DNA from: Agaricus subrufescens
Taxonomy: Eukaryota; Basidiomycota; Agaricomycetes; Agaricales; Agaricaceae
NCBI GenBank assembly: GCA_029945375.1
Contig: CM057057.1
Location: forward strand, 2,108,001 to 2,172,000
Reading direction: 5' to 3'
DNA length: 64,000 nucleotides
Shown: in pieces, positions 34,621-47,178 of the stretch
Layout of the letters: the number at the start of each line of letters is the position of its first letter
Position numbering within the stretch: the first letter of the stretch is position 1
Made by a program: the position numbers and the translations under genes
Notes under the pieces: model-generated
Told to the model about the DNA's origin: nothing
Database searches by the model: none
What the model saw: only the letters and a program-made list of their open reading frames with translations

Positions 34621-37600
34621 GCTTTCAAATACCCAGCAGCGAGTCCTGAGGAGTGGGCATTAGGAGCCTCCCTGTAGATATCACAGCACCACCAAATAAC
34701 CATCGTGCGCGTGGGCTTGAAACACCAACTTCGGCTGCCTGGGTTTTCGGTAGGATAGGAGAGAATTTGATCACAAGCCTTCGCCTTGTATCGACTTTGC
34801 CCCGTGTCACATGTCGTATGTCACATACGCGCTTCGCCGAGCTGATTTCTCGTTGAATGTGTTGATTCCTCACATCCAAGTCTCGATTCTTGACCGGATC
34901 TCTCTCTTTCGCCCACTAAACGAACCATATTCTTTACCGCTGGATACCCTGCTGCCTTGCTTCTGCATGGTATAGGGGCTCTCCGGAAAGCAAGGAGCCT
35001 ACCACGGACTGTCACAGTCGGCGGTCAAGACCTTTTGATGGCATGCTGTTGAAGTCCTAAAAGCTATCTGCCTATTCGTGCAATTATGCATGTAAAGGTT
35101 TAACTGCCCAACTTATCCTCCTTCTGGTGGCCTATTCATATGCTATTGACTTTTATGGGGATGGGCAGAATTGGGCATGAGTATAATGTTGCAGATACGG
35201 CGATTCACAGGCACTCTTCTGGACATTGTCTCTCAAGCGTGTGGTTATTCCCCCCTCGCGGATCTGAAAAAAGCATCTAGATGACATTAACTCGTGCATC
35301 CACCTGGGGTATGCTCGTCAACAGCCGGGAATAGTAAGAAGAAGATCCAAATAGTTTTCATTTTGACAACAATTTTAAACTTTTCTCGACGTGTTTGATG
35401 GCCCATTCTGATTGACTACAGTAGCCGAGTATCTCATGACTACACCATGTCTTAAGAAATCACGAGTGGAAACGGTTAATGACAAATGTGTGTGCCGTTT
35501 GGTCTTTGGAGGATTGAGAACGAATTTGATTGGGTAGAAATAAGACGAGCACGCGCAGCCGGGGTCCGCTATTACCGGTGTTGGCTCTCAAGTCGTTTGG
35601 GAACTCAAAGTGCTGAGCGCTGATTGTTAGGATCCGAAATACTTGCATCGACCGCATCGATCTACTCGGATGAATGTCAATAGTGGGCTGGTGTTAAGCT
35701 ATGTTCTAGCATCAACTGGTCTCAGTATGCCTTTTGAATTTGGAGATCGAAGTAGTTGGTGCTCCACATCTGTGTGCCTACTTTCAATACAGAAACCGAG
35801 AAGCTCGGATTGAAGGTGATAAAGCCTTTTCCGCAGTTCTGTCAGATCAAAATACCGAAAAAGTTCATCATATTTTACTTCCCTGATCGACAAGAGTTAT
35901 CCCACCGTATACTTAGCCACAGTTCTCAGAAATAAACACATTATGCCTCACGATTATTCCTACTCTCCAGAACTTTAGTATCATCAGGTCAATACTTCAT
36001 TGACGAGTGAATTAATGTACAACAACACACTTTCAATATGCCAACTTCTGAGGGCTACACCAGTCTCCGATGTCTTTGTCCGACTCTGAACAATTCTAGA
36101 GATTTCTTGGCACGTCAAAGATGAAAGATATATACTGAATTTAGATAAAATTTCGGAGTCGGCTAAATGGGCATATGATGCAGTGACCCTGCATTGCCAA
36201 CGGCTGGGTACCCTATTCAACATACTGACAGATATAGCAGATACCCGACTTACAACTTTGTCCCGCCGATCGAAAATCTGTCCCACGGAGAGTAAGATGC
36301 ATGAATCTCTGCAACCCTCGGGAATTTCTTAACCCTGTACTCAACTTTCGCTTATTAGATCACGATCTCACAGGTTGGTCATAATGATATCACTCATCAC
36401 CGCCAGTCCGAATAAGGTGCACTAGAAACAAGGCTCGTCCTTTGCCGCCTTCTCTCTATGTATAACGACCAATCCCATAATACTCTCACCTTCTTCAGAT
36501 AACTCGTCCTGGTTATCACCGATATAACATTGGAAGCTGGTTTTCTACTTCTCTATGCCTCGGAAGCGTTTTACATACATGTGTTTAAGCGACTCAACTC
36601 TGCGTCTCTAACTAGTTAGCTAACAGGCGACTGAGCCGTTGATCGAACTGTTTAAGCGTAATAGTGAAAAACATTATACTCCAGTTCTCAAGGCGTACTT
36701 TTGAGAAAATTATGAGATAAATATACCAACCGCTGCTTTTATGTGATAGAAGCAGTGCAAATCCATCAGTCCTAGGGAATTTCTGTTTAATGCTTTCTAT
36801 GAACCCGATTTCGGGTTCACACTGGTGGACCACTCACATTCCACTGAGTCAAACCCTAAATTGCAGGTCGCCTATTCCTTTGAGAACACGTGTCCGATAT
36901 TTCCAAACCATGATTCTTACCCCGTAGAACTATTCTGACTGAAGTAGATGTGGCGAAGGGATCCCTTCAGAAGCTGAGTAGACATGGGATAAGAAAAATT
37001 CATTGGCTCCTAATGTTAGAAAAGCAAAATTGGTTCGGGTGGAGTTACAACGTGAGATAATCAAGAAATGGAACACGGCTGCTGAAGAATAGAAAGAAAT
37101 AGAAAAACGAGTGCTTTCGCGGCGCCATTGTGGTGGTATTCCCTAGGCGCGATATTGGTCCGCTCACGTCGTAAGTACGAACGTTGGAACCGGGGAAATA
37201 TCTGTAGCAAGAAGCGGTTCAGAGAAGTGTGGGCGAATGCCAAAGTGAGCGCGCCAAATTTAAACATATTGTAGTCCAAGTCCAAAATCATGACGTTTAC
37301 ATCATTTCAAACTTATATGTACTTTATTAGGTTAGTGTCCTCAGCGTCTGCGTACTAACGGTACGCCTTCCGACCGATTGTCGATGCAAAAAATGCACCA
37401 CCAATCCAATTATCGCAACAAGTAGATATGACTCGGTTTAGTTGTTTACTCATGTGGCGTTCAGTATAAAGATTACAGCGTTATGAATGTGACCCGATCA
37501 TTGACTACGCCGCTTTACTCACAGGAACCACCTAAAGATCAGAGCGCGTTCCGAAGAACGTTATGCGGTAAGTAGGGACTGCGCTAGAAAGGTATGTCAA

Positions 37601-37898
37601 TTGTTGGTTCAGTAGAATGATTACTCGGCGTTACGTGCTCCTGCGTCTCTTCGGACCTTAAGGTTTCTCACCGACTTATTTTTCTCGATCGCTCTACTAT
37701 GGTTATTCTTTTTTCTTCTGTCAAGCTCAGATACCGAAGCCGGAACAGATCTCTATAGAATTAGTGCCTATTTGGACAAGTATTCTCAAGAACAGATTTG
37801 GATACTAGAGAAAATCGATGTGTGAAACCAGGCATTATTCGGAGCAGCCTATCAGATCACAATAAGCCAATTCAGATTTCATCGCTAATAAGTTCTGG
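34621..37898. other. 3.3-kb region without recognised genes
   Basis: Several short - strand frames (for example near 35460-36290 and 36612-36833) are open but share no recognisable domain and could not be joined into a convincing gene. AT-rich and gene-poor; no repeats or RNA genes recognised. Confidence 0.4.
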
Positions 37899-37906
37899 TA
37901 TATAAG
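37899..37906 (+). promoter_or_regulatory. TATA box of the ferritin-like gene
   Basis: TATATAAG sits about 65 bases before the ATG at 37969, a normal distance for a TATA-driven fungal gene. Confidence 0.55.
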
Positions 37907-37968
37907 TAAAGAAAAAGTGGTTGAGGCAAAAACACAACTCTCGGAGGCCTTTGAATTCTTTACTCATT

Positions 37969-39010
37969 ATGAAGACCTTGTGTTTAGCTCTCGTCTCCCT
38001 CGTATCTGCTGCACTTTTTGTGCAGGCCTTACCTACCCCCCAGGGCACTGTCACCCATCTCTATGGAAAGCGCGTCGCTGACGGTGATGTGTTGATTTTT
38101 AGTACGTTCATGTATAAATGCATTTTTGAAGGTCATCTAAACGTTATTGTTTGAACCTAGAATTCGCCGATCTCCTCGAACAGCTCGAGGGCACCTATTA
38201 TAAGCAAGTCCTTTCGAAGTACAAAGCATCAGACTTTAGAGCTGCAGGCTACCAGGGCGATGTAGCTCAGATAATGGGGATAATTCAGAGGCAAGAAGAG
38301 ACGCACTCGGGGTTCTTGCAGTCCGAATTGAAGTCTTTCGGGCAATCTCCTCTCACCTGCAAATTCGACTTCACCTCGGGATTGACAAATGTCGCATCCG
38401 CGGTAGCTCTCGCTCGTAGTGCTGAACAAATTGGGACCTCAGCGTTTGCTGGCGCAGCCCATCTACTTGCGGACCCAAGCTTCCTCACTAAAGCTGCTAC
38501 CATCATGTCGGATGAGGCTCGCCACAGTGGTACTTTGAACACCATTTCCGGGACTGGGACCCCGTTCCCCTCTCCCTTCGACATCGCTCTCAACGGCAAT
38601 GAGGTTCTTGCTTTAGTTGGACCGTTGATCAGCAGCCCATGTAATACCAGCATCCCAGCCAATCCGGTGTTGAGCATCACAAATAAACAGGCTATAAGGG
38701 CAGGGTCTCTTATCACTTTTTCCTCGACTGCGTTCAACTCCCGAACTGTGAGTACTTCAGCACATTGCTTATTTTATGACTGTTGACATAAGCCCCGGTG
38801 CAGCCGAATCTATTCTGTCAAATAATCAGCGGAAATACTACCCAGGCAGTTTCTATGCCCCTCGGTCGTTGCGCTGTTCCTAAGGGAGGTGCTTTGGGTC
38901 CCGCCTATATTTGGGTCACATCCGATCCTGCACCACTTCCCAATGATGTTGTAGCTCGTGCTAACAGTAAAGTGGTTGCGGGACCCGCTCTTACGTTCAT
39001 TGACAGTTAG
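37969..39010 (+). CDS. Secreted ferritin-like domain protein (Rds1-type)
   Basis: Three exons (37969-38101, 38161-38747, 38804-39010) sum to 927 nt, about 308 residues. A signal peptide (MKTLCLALVSLVSAALFVQA) is followed by a ferritin-like helical bundle: FADLLEQLEGTYYKQVLSKY, then QEETHSGFLQSELKSFG and a later SDEARHSGTLN. Glu and His residues at these spots resemble the metal-ligand pattern of the ferritin-like superfamily, but binding is unproven. Fungal relatives include Rds1, reported as stress-responsive. The C-terminal third has paired cysteines (CNTS, CQII, CAVPKGG), consistent with an extracellular protein. Why this start: it is the first ATG after the TATA box and gives the signal peptide. 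An upstream in-frame ATG at 37921 would bury the signal. Confidence 0.82.
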
Positions 39011-39969
39011 GTTCAAACTTTCGTATCGACACATCGTTGGTATCCGTCTGTCTTAATAGTGTCAGCTCAATAAACCAATACGTAGTGCCTACGCACAATG
39101 TATTTCTGTCTCTTGTAGAATATGTGTTGGAAAGAAATCCAATACATTTGTATTCATCTGCCAGGCCTCTTGCCTACTTCGGTTCATCCTGACGTTTCTC
39201 TAAATTACCTGCGCGCCTATGGACATGATAATATGGTCTTGACCTGGTGATATCACGATTAAACGAACTCACGTTTCGTTATAGACAACAATGCGGTTTA
39301 CTAGGGCTGAAGTATGACGCACAAGACCTGGTGCCTCGCCCAGCTCTTCGATCTTGTCGATGTCGATGGTGAGTCTTCTATTGCCATCATGCTGAAAGTC
39401 TAAAATAAGTCTCATCGTGCTGAGTCATTTGAGGTTTGTCCGTTCTAACCTGATTGGATAGTATCAACCCTAGAAGTTATGACCCTGCAAATTAACAGGA
39501 GGATCATTGGGTTCGAGACTTTCGCCCAGCATGGTTGGGGGCTAAGGCGGCCTCTGCGTTGCAATTAGGCAGGATGGAGTGGGGTTTGAATGGGGTGAAT
39601 TGAACTCGTCAAAGTAGGAACAGTCAAGGCCTAGCAACCATAACGAGACCAGCCAAAATTGTGGTTTCTGGCGGAAGTCTCGTCCATTGCCCCTCTGCTG
39701 ATGGAGGATGTCTCGCTCCCTGCAACCCGGGTAACACCTAGGCCCAGTATTTTTTCGACTGAGCAACAGGCATCATGGCTACACCATGACCACGCTAGTC
39801 TTGTTCGGTCCAACGAAAACTACTTTCTTTATCGTGGGACGTTGGGAAGTTTTCGAGATTAGGGCTTGTTCGGCTGCTGTTACATTTCATGAGTCCGCTC
39901 GCCTTCGAATCTTCCTGTAGACCATACGTTAGCGAGAACTTTAGAAGCACTACATGAGGAAAAAGTGGC
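39011..39969. other. intergenic, no gene recognised
   Basis: Only short overlapping frames occur here. I see no domain, RNA gene or repeat. Confidence 0.4.
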
Positions 39970-40506
39970 GTGTCTTCTCAGATCGTTGTACCGCTGTTGG
40001 CGGAGGCTCATGTGACAATATCGACTGTTTCCTTATTCGGCATTCTCCCTCCCACCATTATCTCGCGAACGTTCGTTCGTAAGACTGGTGGCACAAGTGG
40101 TCTCTGGTTCACGTATCATTGTTATGGCCTGAAAACTCTGGCAGAGTCTCGATACCTCGGTCTTTCACAACGCTACTTCGGTCTCATTACCTACGGTATC
40201 CAGGCTTTTATCCTCTCTCCGCAAAACTATAGTCCCGTCTTCTCGAGAAAGGTAAGTAATCAGGGCTTGTACGATTCCTGAAGATACATTACTGCCTCGC
40301 TTCAGGTGGTTCTCTCGGTCTCTTTTTACCACGTTGTCCCATATGAGGCTTGCTGCGACTCTATGCTTGTTCGAAGAACCCTCTCGGGAGATACGGTCAG
40401 TGTGCGTAGTACTTCTAGGTATTTCTGTATTATCAATGAAATAACTTGTGAAGCCCACTCGAAATCTCGTTCAACTCGTACCGAGGGTGCAACGCTTAAA
40501 TACTAG
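39970..40506 (+). CDS. possible two-exon hypothetical protein
   Basis: Two open stretches, 39970-40251 and 40306-40506, are separated by a plausible 54-nt intron with GTAAGT donor and TTCAG acceptor in matching phase, giving about 160 residues. No domain or signal is recognised. The end overlaps the 3' end of the methyltransferase gene by about 11 bases in convergent orientation. The case rests only on frame and splice signals, so it may be chance. Confidence 0.22.
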
Positions 40507-41526
40507 ATACAGGTTTTTGCGCAGTAAATATCCAGTACTGTAGATATGTCCCCGGGGTGTTCTCGCAAAGCTGTGTGAAGTCTGCCAGCATCGCGTCATA
40601 CTCTTCTTCGCTTGACACCAAACCAAAGCCACCCTCCTTCATTACAAGCGATTTTATGCCTTCGAGAGATCCAATAGTAACATCTCTACACGAAGCCCCC
40701 GTCTCTCCTGCCCACGATCCAAGTGGCATGTTCCTCTTCTGGATAGCCACGTTGACAAAACCGGCTTCTTCCAACCAGTTTTGAAGGCGATCAACGATAT
40801 TTAAGACTATTTGCCTCACATCCAGTAAAAGTTTGTCTCTGACAGCCATAATTTTGTGATAGCTGATAGCGGCAAGAGGCGAAAGAAAGAGTTCTTTTGG
40901 CTCGAAGAGTTGGACCCATCCTCCGGGTGTGAGAACCCTATACATCTCTGACACTGCAGCCTTCCACTGCTCAGCTTGCAGCGCAAAGATTAGAAGACGT
41001 TGATGTATGAGAGTCACCGTATTGGTCCAATCGTCAGGAAGACAGGTTACCGAAAGGGGCATGAAAGACGCATTAGGAGGAATCGACGTTGGCATCGGCC
41101 ATAGTCGGGGGCTAATATCAATTCCACGGAAAACGACTGTTGAGGGCACTTCTTTGGCGACGTCCAACAACCAGTGGCCTTAATATTTATTAGTACTCTG
41201 AAAGCGTGCACAGGTCTTTAACATACCAGTGCCTGTTCCACTTTCGACGACAAGGTCCCCCTTTTTGAGTGTTATTGGAGCCCATATAAGTTTGTTCTCG
41301 AAGGTCAGATTAAGCATTTCACTTTGCAATTCAAGCCTATGAGGAGAGAAGGGGATCAGTCAGGTACTACCATCGCCATAAAGTCTTACCGTTGTCGTTC
41401 TCTTTCATCCGCGGGGAGGCAATACTTGTATGTCTTCGATTCGGAAGATTCAGAGACATAATACCTCTCTGCTCTCCTGTCGGCGTTCTCAGCAGAGATG
41501 ATATGAGCTGTAGGAGTGGAAATCAT
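40496..41526 (-). CDS. Class I SAM-dependent methyltransferase (LaeA/TAM-like)
   Basis: Three exons, 41526-41390, 41336-41227 and 41178-40496, total 930 nt, about 309 residues. Motif I is LVVESGTGTGHWLLDVA, assembled across the second intron. It is followed by the acidic end of the second strand (FRGIDISPRLWP) and by MYRVLTPGGWVQLFEP, the typical post-motif of the family. The N-terminal YCLPADERERQRLELQ, the short helix before the Rossmann fold, is the pattern common in fungal methyltransferases related to LaeA and TAM domain proteins. Substrate is unknown. An ATG at 41622 is in frame, but a TATA box at 41572-41580 lies between the two, so the start at 41526 is preferred. No secondary-metabolite backbone gene is visible nearby. 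Confidence 0.82.
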
Positions 41527-41571
41527 AGAATGACAGCTGGATTGGGGCGAGTGAAACTTCCATCCAGCCGG

Positions 41572-41580
41572 CCTTTTATA
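41572..41580 (-). promoter_or_regulatory. TATA box of the methyltransferase gene
   Basis: On the - strand TATAAAAGG lies 46 bases upstream of the chosen ATG at 41526, which supports that start over the one at 41622. Confidence 0.55.
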
Positions 41581-41589
41581 CGCCTCGGT

Positions 41590-43134
41590 TGGTCCATTTG
41601 GAAAAGGGAATATGATTCTCACTCATTAATTATGAAGCTAGTGCGCTCGCAAGGGTTCTGATTCCATGACCGAGAACTTTCCATGGTCCCGGAGTAGACG
41701 AAACGCAGGATACCGCTAATATTTTGATTCTTAGAGACTTGCGTCGGGTCTGGACGCGGATTCTGAGCATCGTCCTCGGGACAGCATTGCAGAAAGACTT
41801 GTGAAGGACTCCGGACACCCGCTGGTAAGGAGGGAATGAAACTTGGATTGCCGGAATTCTCCGATGGTTTACTAAATTTGGAGATTCTTCTGCCGTTTTC
41901 TGTCCTCAAGAATCGCTTCGGTGCAGTAAGACTCCCTTCATTTTTGGCAGGTCTAATGAGCAGGGCTCTAGCGCGATCTATTGTTCAATGACTTGAAACT
42001 TGAGGCAAGATCTGAAGCGATTATCGTGTATTGAGTGACCGGCAGAATGAACCGAAAATAAAATTTCCGAGGTTTTGACATTACGAGTCACAGAGTGGCC
42101 GCCTTCAACAGGCTTCCTCATTTCTGCACTACGGGATCTGAGAGTCTCGAGGGAGAGATCCCATAAGAGAACCCACACTATTGGCTAGTTGTACTGGCCT
42201 CGCACTCTGGGAGAGCGTACAAGGGACGAGGAGATCCTGTTTAACCATGTTTGGTAAGCCATACTGGCAAACTAACGGCAACGCTAGAACCTAATCACTA
42301 CTTGCTCATATCTGATATCATACCAAACCGAACTATGCAACGTTGCATTTTCCTGTCACCGCTATTGCAAAAGGGGACTCGAATAAAGTTCTACCCACAC
42401 AGGGACGAGGGATACGAAGACAAGAACTTGCTCAGGGCGGTATGACTGCATACTTGTTAGGGCGTTCTAAGCTCTGCCTCTGATCCATTGAATCCTTGTC
42501 ATGCATTACTAGACGCTTCTCCCTATACAACTACCTTCTCACTTATATTTTTCCACAAGCGAGACCGTGACATCCACGTTGCCGACTTCTTCCACTGATG
42601 CATCTGCCAACCTTTGGAGTTTTATCGAGCTCCTAATTCTTAGTCGATGATAGCACTTATTCCTATCAACTCGTGATACTTTCACTATAATCGCTTATCT
42701 GGTGGCGTTTCGAGTGGCACCTGCTCTGCAAGCCCTCCGGACTTTTCATCAAAATTTGGACCCGAATGGATCTCGTCTCAGGGGTGCAGAACAGGTACAG
42801 TCTCTCATTGCTCCTAACCCGCCTATCTAAACCAACCAACATTCAGCAATCACGAGCCTTCACTACTTTGATTGATAATCCATTAACCTCAGCAGACTCC
42901 TCTCTGTGTGCGATCGATTGGACGGTCAACAAGTAGGAGACACAATTCATTCTTCTGAGGTCATGCGAGCAAATATAGTGCATCAATTTACACATTACCG
43001 AGGCATTTTCTAGGCTGAGTGTGATAACTCAAACTAAGCCGGTATACTAAGGAAGCCCAGAGTTGACATCCTGTTGTAACTGTGGTTGCGGGCCCGTTAT
43101 AGTGAGATGCTCTACTACACAATCAGAGTCTATC
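41590..43134. other. 1.5-kb region without recognised genes
   Basis: No recognisable coding domain, repeat or RNA gene was found on either strand. Confidence 0.4.
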
Positions 43135-43436
43135 TCACTCCTTCCACCTGGTATTCTCAAACGGCCGGCTATTGAGCAAGGTGAGCATAGAACTGCTGTA
43201 AACTTCGCTGAGGGAAAGCCCTGGAATCATAAATGCACCAGAGCCGACTTGCAAACACGCCAGAATAACATAGGCTGATGCTACGGCGGCTGAGGAAAAA
43301 AATGAGCAAGTGATTATAGCTTACTTGGTGTCTGGTGACGCACTTGTGAGAAGTCCCGATTCCAAGGTCAACCGCTTTATCCTCGTAAGTAAGACTTGTG
43401 TAGATCTATATGACCGTTGGATGTGCTTGGAAAACT
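43135..43436 (-). pseudogene. DUF6534 copy F, last two exons only
   Basis: On the - strand an exon similar to LSKHIQRSxR...LTRIKRLTLESGLLT is followed by an intron and the last exon AVASAYVILACLQV, then AFMIPGLSLSEVYSSSML. The conserved Gly-Asn of YGNS is changed to Ser-Ser and the frame shifts just after LLNSRP, ending at a TGA (43135-43137). No earlier exons lie upstream. It is a strongly decayed copy next to the Plavaka element. Confidence 0.75.
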
Positions 43437-43692
43437 ATCAAGCTCGATATGTACATCAGGAAAACGGGAGAATGACAAAGTTCACTAAATTATACAAATG
43501 TAACATAAAGTAATGTCAGTCGCATTTTTGGAATATACTAGAACTAAAAGTATGGCAAGTATTGGGCCGCCAACGCTGCGCTGTTGATTAGGTTTAAATG
43601 GTCTTATTGAAATGCTGTAAAAGATCACATAATGTGACTTGGTAGGCGAAGTTTCAAACAATTCATTAGAGTACATAGCACAGCAAAACTCT
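43437..43692. other. gap between copy F and the Plavaka element
   Basis: No gene seen. One border of the Plavaka element is probably in here. Confidence 0.3.
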
Positions 43693-46600
43693 TTATCCAA
43701 TCAGGCAGTATAGGTGCCTGTCAGTAAAGGGATTCACATAGAATGAACTGCATCTATCTAATACATTATCCCTTGTCCACTCAACCGGTGCATACGTTCC
43801 AAAGATAGGGAAGAGGTGAACACTCTGAAGAACATCTGACAAAGGCATGATGCTTCCGATACCACTACCCAATGGTTCTGATCGGTCATGTTCCACAGAG
43901 ACCTTATACATCTGATGAACAGGATCTGGATTTTGGGGGAACTTGGTGAACCACTCCACATATACAAGATGTTCAGCCACAGTGGTTCTGCAAAACACCA
44001 GGTGCCGGATACTTGGTGGCATAGAGAAAATGACACAAATATGTCCAACACAGAAAGCTGGGAACAAGGGTGAGTAATCAGTAAATAAGAGGAGAGGAAA
44101 CAAACCGTGTATCCCATCCTGTCCATTGTGTGTCCGAATCAGAGCAGTATCAAAGTGCTTTGTTTTCAGGTTTGCGTGGATTGCATCAACCATATTTGCT
44201 GAATGTGTAAAGGGATCAGTTGAGAGGTACTTGATCTGGTGCCATGCCCAGAAGTTTTGCATGGGCATCTCAACACCCCAAATTGCATGCTCGAGCTGTG
44301 TTGTGGAGATCAATGGGTAGTGTAAAAGGGTCACAAACCGAGAAAATGCTTCCTGAAAATATACTGCTCCATGTTCAACAATGAGATCATTGAGAGATAC
44401 TCACCTTGCACTTGGATGCTTGGATACATGAATAACCCTGTTGATTGAAAGACCAGGGGTTACCCATTCATGAGATGAGGGAACAGGTGAAGGGACTTTA
44501 CTGAGCCGCCATTGAACTGATCGTTCATGCTGGCCTATTTTCTCCTTTTGCTCTAACCACATTGTCATCTGGGTGTACTCATCCTTCCAATTTGTGGCTC
44601 AATAGGCATCCTTTGCAAGGTCAATGTGTAAGTGCTCTGTATATTCTGTATTGAAATTGTTGGTAGAGCCAAAGAACGTGATTTTCTGAATGTAGTGTTG
44701 AGCAAAGTGAAGTTTTGGTAGATTAAAGTCTTTGCTGACCCTGAGGTCAACAAAAACTTTTTTGTTGTTGTGAAACCGGTCGAGTGCACATTCGAGAAGG
44801 GATAAAGTTTTGTCAGTGTGTACTGGGTATTGGGCGAGGAAAAGGAAGTTGAGTAGGCCACAAACAGCGTGAATAAGGCAGATGGTTGAATGACCATTGC
44901 TGAGTTGTATGCCAACCACAAGGCCAATGAGAATGCAAGAAATTTGATCGTGTTCTTTTCTGGAAACGTGCGAGAGTGAGCTGATCCCTTTGATGAAAGT
45001 CCATATATTGTGATTGGCTGGAAGTTGGCAGCAATGAGCATCGATTTCCAGTGGACCAAATGTCTTGATTAGCCAGCTGACAAGGTGTTTGATTAGTCCT
45101 TGATAAAGCTGATGGAGTACATCAGGCATTATTGAGGAATAGATATTAACATAAGGGAGATAACGCCAGAATGGCATTACCATAGGCTTCACTTGAGATG
45201 CCTTACACAGGTGAACAAATTCTGTAGGGTCATTGTCAAACAAGGATAAGATATTGAAAGTCTGGTCAAGATCTCAGGGTTGTCCAAGATCATTATCTTC
45301 CAGGTTGCTGTGTGGTACATCACAAGAAGGACAATCACCAGAATATGTACAAGTAGTGAGTACTTGTTCTGGATAATTGCTGATAAATGCAGCCAAGATT
45401 GGGTGCATGCGATGTAACTTACCATCAGCTGTTGCCATCAAGATTCCTTCAACTTCTATTTTTTCCAGTGGCTTAAGGATTTCTCTCATACATGAATGAT
45501 AAAGATTTGCAATCATGCGGCAGCATGATGCTTTATTAGCGATGTTCTTGAGTCTGGTAGTTGGTAGATAACCCAGAAGCACATAGGCATGTGCTAATGG
45601 TTTATGCTGGATTTCCTTGGGAACATTGCTGATCATGAGATAAACAGGATGGGCACTTTTGTTTCGAAACAAAGTGAGCTGCATCTTGTCTGTTGAAACA
45701 ATCACCAGAATAATGGTGGCCCCAGGTAAGTCTTTCTCAATCACCTTCTGTAGAATGCCAGTTGCTGATGATATGACAGGATCACAGTACAGAACTCACC
45801 TGTGTTGCCCACCACCATTTCCCAGTGTTCATATCATGATACATGTGGTTTGACTTTGCTTCATCCATATAGTGTTTCTCTGGAGCGAATACCATATGCA
45901 GTGAGAGCTTAGAATCTTGTAGTAATGCGTGGATGCACTGAATAACATTGCGACAGTAGATATTGCATGTTTCAGAGCCCACAACAACCTGATGACGTGT
46001 GAAGGGTGGGTGTGCATTCAGCAATCCTTCATCAATAATTGCATTCAATTCTGTAGACAATTTAAAAGAGAGGTTGAGATGCTTAGAGACCTATGAGGTT
46101 GGTAAGTTGTTTGCATGGTATCAAACTTATCATGTTCATGTACCCCCTCAGTAGACATCAAATCTGTGAAGGCAGTTGAACTAGGGCCTCGCTCCTTTGC
46201 CCACTTCACAATCTCCCACTCCATTTGAGATGAGAATGGATGGTATATTGTGACCCCTTCCCCACTCGCGTCTTCTTCCACTATGCTTTCATCACTATAC
46301 ACCCTTCCTGCATTACCAGGAAAGCAAGTAATAAGAGGTGCATTGTACAACTTACAGCTTGCATCATACACTCCACTTGGCATTCTGTCACCAATGTCTG
46401 CTTCCTCTTCTTGATGATTATTGGCACCACCTTGGGGGCATGCCGGCTCGATGCTGTCGTTGAGGGTGATGCTTTCACCCTCAGAGTCATCAGTTCCTGT
46501 GTCATCAGCCTCATCCTCTATTTGATCTTCCCTGTGTGTTGGTGGCCCAAGTTCATCGACATCCATATCCTCCTGAAGGGGTTTGTTATAGTTTCCAAAT

Positions 46601-46877
46601 GTATTTCCTGCTGATAAAACTTGGCTGTCAGGTACATTTGTTGTTAAGAATTGAACTCACCAGCCAGTAGCCTGTTATATTGTGCAGTACGGTCTACTCT
46701 TGACTGTCTGCCTTGTTCTCCAAAGTGGTGATTTTGCATGGTATGGTTTTCTCCCAGGTTTCTACCTTGTTCTTTGAAATACTTCTGACATTCACGGTTT
46801 TTACTTCTCCGCAGGTGACTTTGCATTCTGCGATGCCCGATATGGGCTTGACATGCAGGACAGATCATTCTTGACAA
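43693..46877 (-). pseudogene. Plavaka-type (CACTA-related) transposase with a nonsense codon
   Basis: Starting at 46877 (MSRMICPACQAHIGHRRM, a Cys/His N-terminus), exons continue through FGNYNKPLQED, an acidic stretch, HPFSSQMEWEIVKWAKERGP, ELNAIIDEGLLN, PPFTRHQVVVGSE, FAPEKHYMDEAKSNHMYHDM, GKWWWATQ, TIILVIVSTDKMQLTLFRNK, YVLLGYLPTTRLKNIANKA and MPDVLHQLYQGLIKHLVSWL to HLHIDLAKDAY. These are the landmarks of agaricomycete Plavaka transposases. At 44599-44601 a TGA follows KDAY where Arg is usual, after which homology continues (ATNWKDEYTQMTMWLEQ, then LLHYPLISTTQLEHAIWG) down to about 43693. So the C-terminal part is separated by a stop, suggesting an inactive element. Introns have GT...AG ends, for example the one with donor after RLLAG near 46665. 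Confidence 0.82.
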
Positions 46878-47178
46878 CGAGGTGAATGTTGAGGTTCAGC
46901 AGTGTAGTAGGTGAGTCTGATTCTACATTGTTGTCATAACCACCCTGACTACAACATCCTGGTCTGTATTCCTGTCATTGCCACCCTGACCAAAAAAACG
47001 GCACAATAGCATCTTTTATAGCTATTATCATGCCTTTCTGTCTGCCACCATCAAGCTTACACATTCATGACTGCAGTGTGAGGCAAGGAGGTAGTTCTGG
47101 TGAAGTGCACAGACCATTTGGTCCATATAAATGCTGCTTGATTTCATTTCATAGGTCTAGGACTCTTCTTGAACCATC
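46878..47178. other. 5' end region of the Plavaka element with short repeats
   Basis: ACCACCCTGACT and GCCACCCTGACC, each preceded by GTCAT, occur at about 46933-46952 and 46974-46992. Such subterminal repeats are common at the ends of CACTA-type elements. The terminal inverted repeat was not located. Confidence 0.35.

Noticed and set aside
34625..36290. a series of - strand frames that might form a split gene
   Set aside because: No domain is seen and splice joins do not give a coherent protein.
39505..39535. GGTTCGAGAC resembling a tRNA B box
   Set aside because: No matching A box or acceptor-stem pairing was found.
39970..40506. the two-exon hypothetical as a functional partner of the methyltransferase
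   Set aside because: No domain, overlaps the methyltransferase 3' end; kept only as a low-confidence feature.
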